Below, in pieces: positions 47,601 to 59,600 of a stretch of 64,000 nt of DNA. The stretch lies in assembly GCA_013396995.1 (NCBI GenBank), contig VWZP01002845.1:4752084-4816083 (forward strand), written 5' to 3'. The translations under genes and the position numbers were made by a program. Numbering within the stretch: position 1 is the stretch's first letter; each line of letters begins with the position of its first letter. The DNA comes from Dicaeum eximium. Taxonomy: Eukaryota > Chordata > Aves > Passeriformes > Dicaeidae. Under the pieces are notes generated by a model. That model saw only the letters and a list, made by a program, of their open reading frames with translations. It had not been told where the DNA came from and made no database searches.

Positions 47601-50600
47601 TTTCCCTACAGTGACAGAATCAATACTTTCCTCCACGATGCACATAATACAATTCCTATTTACTGTCCAAGCAATTCCAATATTTTACATCTATCTGAAC
47701 TAAATTGGGAGAGATGGGGATAAATTAGCCATATTTTATAATTTACTATGGTCCACAAATGGAGCACATTATTCTCTTCAGCTCCATAATGGTCTTGATG
47801 TATCAGTGCACACACTCTGCTCTGTAGAGAATAAACAATAAACCACCATGGTTCTACATATATATTCTAACACATATAAGAAGATTTGGATTCCTAACCA
47901 TTACTATCCAATTTTCCCCTATTTTATGGAGGCTGGCTAACTTTCTTGGGAGAGATATAGTGCTTTCCCTGGATTTTCACAAAGATACAGCAGAGTGTGA
48001 AGATGGAGAGCCATGGAGAAGGAAAGACAGAACCGAAGTCTGGGGAAAGCTCTGGCAGATAAAGGTAGTAATGCAGTGCTATGGTGTCACAGAGCAAGAG
48101 AATCCTCAAGGGAACTGCATATTATTCATCCTTTCTGAAAGGCTGGAAAGGCTTGCTGAGGGGCACAGCATGCTAAGTATGTCAAACAAATATTTAATTT
48201 AATCCGAATAGATAACACTGAGGGCATGAGCAGCAAAAGACAGCACAGGAAACGTGAAGGGATGTAAATTTTTTTGCAAGAGGACTGCCAGCTCTAGGAA
48301 TAAGTTGATAGGGCGGTATCCAGTGCTTATGGAGACAAAAGAAGCAAGGAGAAAGGTGAAGGAGACAGTGGTTAGTGGTAAGGACCAAGGAGACTGAAGA
48401 CAGCACCACGGGGATACAGAGAGAGATAATCGGGAGAGAAGGCTGAGGTGGGGCATACCAAAAGTTCAAAACCTGCTTCACCTGTTGTAAAGAAACAAAA
48501 GTACAGATTCAAAGAAAGAGATGAAACTAAGGAGAAAAGAAAGATCGTTCCACTGGTGGCATTTCAGAGGACAAAGGGACATGCAGTGGTGAAGGGAGAC
48601 AAGGAACAGGAGACTGCAGGAATGAGGAGAGATGTGACAGCCAGATGCAGAGGGCCTGGTGCATAACCGAGACACTGCACGTCTGAAATGTCTCAGCTCT
48701 GGAGAGCGATGGATAAGCCGGGCTATCGGCAGCTGCCGCTCCTGGCATGCTCTGCAGTCAGCAGCGGGAGGCGACAATGACACCGACACTCAGCACCTCC
48801 AAAGGACGGCGGGAGGAGGAGTCTGGCTGAGAGCAGGATTTTTGTGTAAGGCAGTGCAGAGGCAGAACAGGGCAATGCTATTCCAGCAATGCACTCTGAA
48901 CGGGAGGCTCAGAAAATGATTGAGTGGCATGCCAAAGATGGGAGAGCAAGGCAAGGAGAAGGGACATCCAGCACACTTCATGTGATTATCACATGTCCTT
49001 TCTCTGCCTGTGCTCTCTTCAAACACTGTTACAGTTTGTGTGACAGACCATGCAGGTGGACTTGGTCAGAATTTTGATATCTGGAATAGGGAAGCTGAGT
49101 ATACTGACAGAGTTTCAGACAAATGGGGAAAATGAATCTATTTTTCAATAAGCCAAACATTGGCCTCAAAGACTGAAATGGATTTATTGTCATTATTGTT
49201 AATTCTTCAATTCTGCAAGCAGTATAATTTCAAAACAGTCTAAACTAGTCCTAAATTCGCTTTCAAATTTCACTTACTGAAATTTCCAGTCACACTGTAT
49301 TCCTGTGAGTGCTTGAAACCAATGAAGATGAGTGCTGCTGTCAAAGGAAGTGTTTTTATCTTCCCCTCTCCTGGTCACTTGTTTTGTCCCAGCTTTCTTC
49401 CTTATAGTCCCACAAGTGTTTGGGCACTGAATCAGATTGGGGTTAAAACTAAAACAGGGCTAAAAAGGTGAATTTGGGGAGAGTCAACTTTGCTAGCACA
49501 GGGCCAACTTCCCCAGGACAAGGCATGGAATCTGCACTCTGGTGTTAGCCAGGAGGAGAATCCTGTCACAAGCCCCTGAACCCTAATCTTGTCAGGCTGA
49601 AAACTTCAGTGGCCCAAGGAAAAAAGAAAAGCAATTACATTCACTATTACACTTCACTTTCCTTGTTGGAGGTGCATGGCAAGTTTCCTCTGACACAGCT
49701 CTCCCATCAGCAGCACAGCTCTCCACATTGCTCTTCAGACATGGTTCATTATTTTCCAGGTTGGGGTTGTTATTTCTGTTCTTGCCTAACTTTAAAAAAA
49801 TATTCAGAAAATGTAATACAGTGATTTGGGGATTTCTGAAGCCATGAGCAATCAGCAATGAGTTTCAGTGAGATGACTCAGCTAGAGCTGAAAGTCATGC
49901 CAGATGGCCCCAGAATGGCAATTTCCCTTGGATTTACAGTGAGGTTTCACATTTTGTTCATTACTCAGTACCATGAGACTTTAATGATCCTCAGGCAACT
50001 TATATGGAAACAAATGTTTTTTAATATACTTTTTCAACTATGCAATTATGTTATTGCATATATGGATGAATAGAATGTTTACTCTAGAATGTAACAAATT
50101 AACATGGACTGCATGCCTTCTGTTTCTCAAGTGAGAGAGCCCAGCCAGATGACTCCTTTTTAAATTCAGCTCTCATATAAAAAGAATGTGAGGATCTAAA
50201 CAGAATTCCTTCAGAGTTTTGTTTTTTCTGCTAGTGTAGCCTTACATTTATTTTAGTGTCAGTAGTTTGCAAGGCCATGGATTAAAATTCATGGGAGAAC
50301 AATGCTTTATTACTATGTTTTCTAGCTCTTGATGTCTGGAACAGTACAAAGTAAGCATTCCAAATGAACTAGCTCTTGCTGTCAGGGAATTCATGTTTCC
50401 CCATACGACATATCATTCATGCACTAAGATCACAAGGAAAAATGCATGTTTTCACTGAACTCCTCACCTGCTCTCTAACCAGGAATACATCCCCTGCAAG
50501 GCTATATGTAAATTGCAGACCTCTGAGTAGCTGCAAGCAGATGGCCATTTTCTTAAATCAGCTTTGCAGAGAAATGTTCCCTTCTCCCAACAAACAGGTA

Positions 50601-53600
50601 ATCTCCTCTCTTCCACTCCTGAGCTACTCTGGGCCAAAGCCAATGACAACTTCAAGCTGCTGTACTTTGAGGCCAAGCAGAGCAAGGCACAAGTGCTGAC
50701 ATTCTATGACAGCAATGTCAGTGGCAAAAAATTCCAGCAGATTTACATGGACCAAGTTCCTCCTATTGGAAAGATTCTCAGTGCTCTGCTGAGAGGAACA
50801 GTACTTAACACCATTTGAGAATTCAAACTATCAGTTGTGGGTCTGGGAGGTTTTTACACAAAGAAAACCTAGCTCAGATGATTTTTAGAACTCATTTTTG
50901 AAATGCATAATTTATACTAACTCCTCTGTAGTTAGAGCTGGTTTTAGGAAAGAACCATAATAAACAGTTCTCAAATCTTTATAATAACCACACCACCACC
51001 TTCTGAAGCTGTGACATGTGAGAAGTGATTGTAGGAAGCTGCATGCGAATTAGTTCTCAGAGATGAGAGCAGAGTCAGAGATTTTCAGGATTGCAGCTGA
51101 AACCTTTTGGAGTTAATTTCTGGATCCAGATAGGTCAGACCTGAAAAGGAGGTTAAGTGAGAGACAGGTTGTGCCTTGTGTGTATGATTCAAAAGGGCAG
51201 ATATATACCTTTGGATGGCTTGAGGACACAGAAGGAGTATCAAGGAGATATACTTTCCATTTGAAAGGATAGCAAAAATGTCCTTGGAACACGATATTTA
51301 CCATTTATATATATCTTTGAGTCATGGTCTGTATAATCTAGATCCTGCATCAAGCCATGATTATTGCCAGAAAGTTCAGAAGAAGGTGCAAGTAACCCTG
51401 CATTAGAGAGTGTGATGAAAAGCTGTTCTGCATGGAAAACTCATTTTAACATCTATCTGAGAAAGGCTTTCAACCTTAAAATAATATCTCCCCTCTACCA
51501 TGTATTGTACCACCAAATATTAAATGTCCAGATATTTTTGCTGCCTACAGATCTTAGTAGACTTTAAAGGCAAAGGACAAAGGGGTGGTTCAATCAGTGT
51601 GATTTTTTTATCACAGGACATGATATTTTCACAATTGCTTTTCTATAACTACATTTAATGAAAACATCTCTATAAAGGCATCCATTGGCAAACTGCTGAC
51701 ATGAAGGCGTGGATCTGCTTTCTCTTCTCACAATGGTTTCTTCTAATAACTGATCATCTCTTGTCCTAAAAGTCTGTGCTTCCTTCACGTGTCGAAGCTG
51801 CAAAACTTGTGCAAAAGTTTAGCAGTGGTTTCTGCTAAACTTTCCCCTGATTGGGGAAAGTGCTTTCTGGTACACAGCAGCACCTCCTTATGAGAATTTT
51901 TCTGCTCTGCACTCAAGCTACTTCACCCTTTTTCACAAAGAAATCAACAGTTCTCTGCTGTCTCTCACAAAAAGGGATTTTTCCAGATCTCAGTGTTGCT
52001 TATTACTCTTTTTTGTCCCCGTTTTTTCATTGTCTTCTGAGGATGTGAGAGCACCCGTGCTAAATGTCATATATTCAGTGCCAGTCTCCCAGTGCTGAAC
52101 GTGCAGGTGTTGTCACTGCCTCACTTCTACTGGCTGCATCTCTGCTTACTCACCCGAAGAACTTGACAGCTTTTCATAACACATGTTCACAGTAGGAGCT
52201 CACATTGATTTGTGCTGACACCAGAAACTCTAATTACTCCTGGGGTTACTCCCTTCCAGCTGATGGCCCCAGCACAGTTCCAGGCAGAGCTGGTTTCTGC
52301 CCAGCTTTGCTGCACCCATCACTCACAACCAGTGCAGTGGGAATGTGAGCGTGTTGGTTTTATACGCTCAAAAGTGCAGGCAGCTTGCAGCCCACTCATC
52401 AAATATGTGGCTCTCCAGCTGCTAAAACCTGCAACCACAATCCACATGGACTGCAAAGGGGATATGAATCTGTACTTGAAAAACTGAAGATCAAACCAGA
52501 ACTGCACTTATAAAGGAGGTGCTGCATTTCTGTCAGCGTGTCTATACAAGAGTTTTTTGCAGATGTGGCACACTCTTGAAACACGTAAGGTGAAATAGTT
52601 GTCGTGGTCTATCTGTATTTTCAAGCCTTGCTTTGCACTGGAACAACCTCACATCTGCCAGGAATTTTGATCAACAGGGAAAGTTCCACTACATTGCTGC
52701 AAAGTCCCTCTTGTGCGTCAGCTCAGAAGGCATCTGCTGATGGATCTACTTAAGAGGACTTGTGATATTTACACTGTCACCCCCTGGGATTGTGACAGTA
52801 ATTTTGGAGAGACAGGGAGTTATATCAGCAGAGTGTTCTAGCTTAGGAGTATGCAATGGTGAGGGAACACAGTAAATAATCTGAAGTCTTTCTACAAATG
52901 ACATAGAAAAATGCCTTTGGGGCAGGGGAAAGAAGACAGATCATTTTTTAAAGTGCATCTAACAGTAACTTCTAGTACTTCATTTTAACTGAAGATTGGT
53001 GAAATTAAGTTTCACATAAAACAGAAGACATTCCAAGACTATGGGAAAGAAGTTAAAGCATTATATATGAATGGCACCTACATAAATATATGGTATATAC
53101 CCAACTGTTCCCTGTTTATTTCTAAATTAATCCTTTTCATATATTTAGCCATTGCTTTGAGTGTGTTATGCTCCTTTGTAATGTATTTGTTTTTAAGAAT
53201 ACCAGTTAGCAAGAGGTGAAAGCAAAAAAATCAGGCCAAGTATCTGGAAACTTGTACCAAATGAGGAGGTGAACTCTGTTTTTTACAGTGAGAGCAGAAA
53301 GAAACCCCAAAATCTTTTTCTTTTGCAACATGGATCCCTCTGGAAATGCCGAGATATCTGGACAACATCCAGTCCCTCCTAAATATTTTCCTTCTACTTT
53401 CCAGGACAGAATAACTCTGCAGACACTTACACCTATCAAGCATATCTTTCCCTAACCTGCAAGTTATCTGTGGGTTGTCATTGCCTCTCCAGAGGGCTGG
53501 GGAGCTTTGCCTGCCCTGGTGCTTGCCTCCTGCCTGGCTGCTAAGTGTGAGGCAGCTTAAAGCAGGCAGCTCAGCATTACACAAGTTTTTCCAAGAAGCT

Positions 53601-56600
53601 CCAAAAACTGTTTCCAGAAATGTAGCCAACTTCAGCTGCTGAAGGAATCACTACTTCCCTTCAGACCAATCCCCCAGGCTAAGGCTCAGCCTGAGCAAGG
53701 TGCCTATGCCAGGCACAGGAAGAATGTCCCATGTGCCAGGTGATGCAATATTCCAGATGAAGGGGGAAAAATAGCTTTCTCTTCTCTGGGGGAAGCCAAG
53801 GCCCTGCACAGAACTGAAGAGTCATGGGATCAAAAGGCACCTTGGTACCCAAGTGCATGGGGTACCAAAACTCAGGGGTATAGAGGCATCTCCAGCCTCA
53901 AATAAGGTCCAAGTTCAGGCACCTCTTGGGTCAATGGTGGGGAACCCCAGTACTCCCCAGCCAGCAGACCAAAGGCACCAAGGCTTCTTGTACAATCCAT
54001 GTGCACATACTTAATACATCCCCTGAGGAGAAGCATTCCTCTGGGTCTGTTCATCGACTGCAGCGTACTAAGCAATTAAAAAAGCCCAACAAAATGAGAC
54101 AAGGAAGAAATACAGCTAATTCCTCTCCACAGATGAAACCAGAGTGTGGTAATAAGAATAGCTGTGGAGCCTGTTTGCCTCAGAAGCAGCCATCAGCCCA
54201 GCAGTGCTGCTGAGGAGACACATGCTGCTGCTCATTCCTGCAGCTGCCCAGAGCCATGCGCTGCACCACGGGAAACACCAACAAGGGCAGATGGGATGAA
54301 CCTGTGGGGATATGCAAAATATTCATCACACCCTTTGGTGTAAATAAACATGAGCAGTGGGAGTATCCCTGTCTGCAGAAGGGAAACTAGTCACTGGGCT
54401 CTCTTCTACAGCTCACAGAGCTGCATCACACAACCATTGTCGCCTCTGCACCTCCTGGTGGGCGTGGGTTTGCTTTGACTTCTTGGCTGCCCTCACTATG
54501 GCACTTGGGTGACACACTGGCAGGACATCTCACTGTCCAGTCCTCATCCAGTGGTGCCTATCACTGAGACCCTCTTGGTGATCCCAGGCCCTCTGGTGCT
54601 CTAGCCCTATCGCCTGTACAGTCACTGGAAACACAGCTGCTCTTCCCAGAGGATACCTGAAAGCAGAACATGCAGCATGGTGTGCTTGAGTGCATGCAGG
54701 TGTGCGTATCCACACACCCACGTGCCTATCTTCCCATATAAATCCCCTAAGAAACTAAATACATGGTAATCTCCTGACTCAGTTGCTCTGACACACCAGC
54801 TTTAATCAGGCTTTTGCCTATTTAGATGCTAAATGCTCCAGGACTGGGATGTCGTTTTTGTGTCATCCTCCAAATGTCTAGCACTTGTTGGGATAATTGT
54901 GGAATAACAAAAACTTTAATGTCTTAATTTCTATTAGGAAATTCTTACAGGAATGCTATATAGAGCTCAAATATTAACAAAGAGGAATACATTAAGTCAG
55001 CCAAGAGCTTTCTGTTCTCAACAAACCCAGTTCAATCCCATCATATTTTTGTTCTTTATTCTGTGTAATTTTATTAAACACAAGCTAATGTTAACTTAAA
55101 CAGATTGTATTCCACTGGCAAATAAGAAGATAAAAATTGATTTTTTAAGTGAGGCTAGCCTTTATGTTTTATGATGGCTAAAACCCTAATATTCCTGCAA
55201 TTAAAAACCTGGCACATAGTTGGTTTGATGGACATTTAGCATCGCCAAAGCCAGAGCTTTGTTATGGATAATAAATTGTTCCTTTTTTAGACTGTAGAAG
55301 TACTAAGACCACTTGAAAAAACTGAAGTTCTATTGCACTAATCATTGTTGCCAATATTATTATAATGCCTGTATAGGTCATTACTGGACATGTCTATATT
55401 AATGGAATCGTGCCACTTTGACCTGAGGGGGATGTAAAACCACCAAACAAAAGTATTGCTGCCAGAGGTGTGAAAATCCAAGCAGGGAAAAGGTAGGGAA
55501 GGCCAGGGGTGTGTATCTGAGGTCAGGAGACCTCCTGGGGTGCTGTGATGGGAATCTCCAGGTGAGGCTTCAGCCACAGAGTGAGTGATTAGGTGATGCC
55601 TGAGGTTGGCCACGTAAGAAAGAAGGATGTGGATCTGCCAGAGGAACAGGTTACTGAAAAGTAACCACCAGCATGTAAATATGTGTGTAGTGGTTTTGGT
55701 CAATGTGTCAAGTTACTCAGTGGTCACTGATTCTTCAGGGAGGGGAACTTGGTATTTGACCTCTCTCTGGGCTTATTCCAACCTTCCTTAGACTTCTGTT
55801 CAAAAATTTCTTTTTGAAATTACTTCTGAAGATTATCTGTGACTTGAGGCATGGCCTCTCCCTTGACAGCCACTTTAAAGAGTAACATTTGGTATTGTCA
55901 TAAATATTTTATGCACACAGATATGTGTGAAAAACAAGAGATGTGCCAAAAGTTTGCTTTTGAAGGGAGGTTCTGCTTTTTGACTCCCAAAGAGAGGATG
56001 GGATCCCTCTGGCCTGGACAGACCAGGTCTTGTCCACCCCACTGCTAATGAGAGCAAAAACATCCTTATTCACTTGCTGAAAGGTATCTATAAATTTTCA
56101 TTTGTTAAATATTCTTCAGTTTCTGGTGTGATTAATACTTTCATATATGAACCTTACACCTATTGATCTACACTGAATTGTAAAGCCTTTGCTCTGTTCC
56201 ATTCTTACTAAAAATCTTGGCGGAATGTCTCTGGGGAGTAATCAATTAATCAATCAAAGGAAAAGCCTCCAAAAAAACAAAACACCAAAAAACAATGATT
56301 GATCTGAGGATATTGCCTCTTCATAAGAGATGAATTTAAAATGCATGGAATTTAAAAGAGGTACACATTTCTATCAACTCCTTTGCTGAACTTAGAGAAC
56401 AGCATGAAAACACTGTGATTTGGGTTTTCCCTGTCCTCTGCATGATGAGAGGCCACAATAGCACTGGACCCTATTACTCATTACTGCTTTTCACACTACT
56501 TCCAACGTGTTGCCAAATCCCTCAAGCCCAGACGCATACCCAGCTTGGAGGCTGCCAACATCACAAGAACCACTTCCAACTTTTATGTGTTTTAAATTTG

Positions 56601-59600
56601 ATTTGATTTTAAAATCAACTCTGCCATAGTTGCTTACAAAGAGATCCATAACACAAACAAAAGGAGAAAATAAATCCACTTTTACCTGATGCTGGGCACA
56701 CATCCGAAAAATATTTCTCTTCAAGGACAACATGTAAGTAAAGAAGTCTTTAATTTTTAATGGCCATTTAAAACCTCTTCAAGAGGAGCATTAGAATGCT
56801 TGGGGCTATTTATTTTTTATCTAAAAGTTGAAAATATTGATGTGTAATTAACAAAATTCTTCTCCAGCCAAGGAGAAAAACATGGTTTAATTTGGGTTTT
56901 TTATTTTTTCAAAACAAGGCCATGTAATGAAACCAGTGCTTCCCACAGAAGCATATTCTTCCACCTCCCAAAACCAAAATTTGCAATTTTGTCACAGCAG
57001 TGTCTCTAAGAAGGCCACTGAGGACACAAGGGGAAGCCAAGAGGTTCCCTACACCTTTTCCCTTTTGTTTTGCAGGGCCTGAAGCAGAGCTGGCTGTGCT
57101 ATCTGGAAGCAGTGTAAGACCTACGTATCCAGAGGATGAGGAGGGGAGAGATACTCAGCTGCTTTAAGGTTTCTTTTCCTATCGCAACTTGCCTACTCAC
57201 TGCCTGACTTTTAGCATACACAGCAAATAAGCAGGGGGCCTGCAGAAGGTGATTTCCTTAATTTCACAAACCCCAATCCATTCTTTGGGTAGAGTGACCA
57301 TGTGTGAGTGGCCTGCAGGTCCCATAGCATCTGCACTGTAGAGCCTTCACTGTAATACTTGTGAGTAAAGGAGTACATCTCTGGACTCTTACTGCTCTGT
57401 TTTACCATAACTAATAGCCACACATACCAAATTTTGTGTATTTCTCCTTAAAAAGCAGTTTAGAAAGCTCTAAATGATGACAGAGCTTCTTTCTATTTTT
57501 TCCTCCCAAGTAAACAAAGTGTTTTGTTTTCCTTGCAATAAAATGTTTTTGATTCATAACCCTAAACTGTCAGTGTTTGATGAGACCAAGTGTATTTTTT
57601 TTTCAGGATACAGAATGAAAATATTGAGCTGCTCTGACTGCTCTGGTCTTCATCTGGTCTTCAGGAGCAATGAAAAGAATGAACTTGCTCAATACAGGAC
57701 ACGTAGCCTGACTGTAATAGTTAGGAGGGAGGGATGACACTTTTCTAAGGACTATTCTTGGGCCAAATTCAAACATATTTAGCAAATGCTGGGAAAGCAT
57801 TACCCCTGGAAGCCAGAAGGTCAATCTTCCTGATAAGTACTGGCGGCTTACCACTCCACCAGCACCAGGCACAAACAATAGATATATTTCTCTCGAACTT
57901 ATTCTCTGAGACAGTTGTGAAAACTGTGAAAATAAACCATTTTCAGCTTAGCCTGAGATAATCTCTTGAAATGTTAGCCCAAATTAATGTTTTGGAGGCA
58001 ATGGTGGGAAGTGCCAAGAGACTTGTAAATACCCTGACCAATTTTGCCTCTAGCACAAGCAGTCATTAGCATCTGGCCAAGGATGTTACATGACACTGGG
58101 TGGCATTTTGTCCATTCACAGGACAGGAGCATTCCTCTCAAAAAGACACATCAGCACACACCTATTTGTTATTTGAATGAGGGAAGAGGTTTTCCTTGCC
58201 CATCCTAGATTTTGCAGGATATTCCCGTATGTGTTTGCTTTTCTGGAATACACGTATTCAATGTGCAGACACACACTCTCTGGTTACTGGTGGCATGCCT
58301 GTCCCAGTCCTGGTAGACACAAAGTTCTGGGATGTCACCCAGTACTGCAGTGCTGTCCCACCTCTTTTGCAGGACATCTCTGTGGTTCCCCCATTCCCAG
58401 CTGATCCAATTGCACTCGTGCTGCGACCTGTCCTGAGGAGCTTTTCCCCCATGATAAAAACCATACCAAGAGGCCATGCTGCAGGTCTGGAAACTTCTCC
58501 AGGCCCAAGCAGAGTACAGGACAGACCACCTCAGCATAACCTTTTCCCTTACCTGCTCCCACCCTTGAGGTCTGCAGCCCAGAAAGGATCCCTTCTCTGC
58601 ACATGCACTGTAGCTCTGGAGTCCTCCTCTGGAATTTCAGAGGCAGGACTAGGACTTCTAGTTCTAGGCAGAACTTTTTCCTGCTGGGGCAGGCTGGATG
58701 GCAGAGAGCCATTAGCCCAGTTTCCAGGACCTCGGTGCAGTTTGGCACAACAGCCCTCAACACAAGCACTTCTATGAATGTACTAGAGACATGAAAGTGG
58801 ATTTATTTTTTTTTCTCCTCTGTTTCTATGTCCAGAACGATTTTCTCTCCCGGATTTGTCGCTTTGGGTTACTCTCCTTTAGATGGCACTGTTAGCACTT
58901 TAAAGAGAGATCATTGCTGGCCACTTTGATGAACAGGGCTGAAACGGGGCCAGGACTGCCACTATCGCTGGGTTAACAAGCCAGAGCGGGTCAGGAGTGA
59001 TCCAGATCAGGGCTCTGGAAACATTTGCTCTAAAAAGCCTTCCTGGTATCACTCCAGCTCCCCTCAGTCAGTTGCTCACTTTGCAGTACCAGCACAGCCA
59101 AGGGCTGTATTGGCAAGATGAACATCTGACAACGTTAAGGACAAACTTAATCTGCTCCTCTTCAGAATGTATTTGAAGCAGTTCCAAAAGTCAACAAGAG
59201 TCATGTGCATATACGAGGGCCTTAAGCTAATACATCTGCTAATTCAATAATAATTAAAAGCTATGCTCTGCACAGGCACTGCAATCATTACTTGTCATGC
59301 TTATGTTAGAACCACTGCTTTAATATTTTTTATGTCTACTACCTCAGTTATCACCTGCTTTGATTGCCTAGGCTTTTCCCAAGGATAGAAAATTGGTTTA
59401 AGTGGCATTTAATGCGTCTGTATGAAATACTGCTACATGGTGAGCACTTCCAGATGCCAATTAAAAGAATCTTGCCAATTAAGAGCATTTTCAGCTGAGG
59501 AAGAGAGATGATTCCAGGCCACCATTCAGCAGTGGTCTGAAACAGTCAGAAAACAAATCCAAAAAAATGATAAGAAAATAGTCATATAATCTTAAAGCAC

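Noticed and set aside
58196..58777. 193-codon + strand frame with overlapping - strand frames
   Set aside because: Several frames are open at once and none resembles a known family; no splice or promoter context. Most likely chance.
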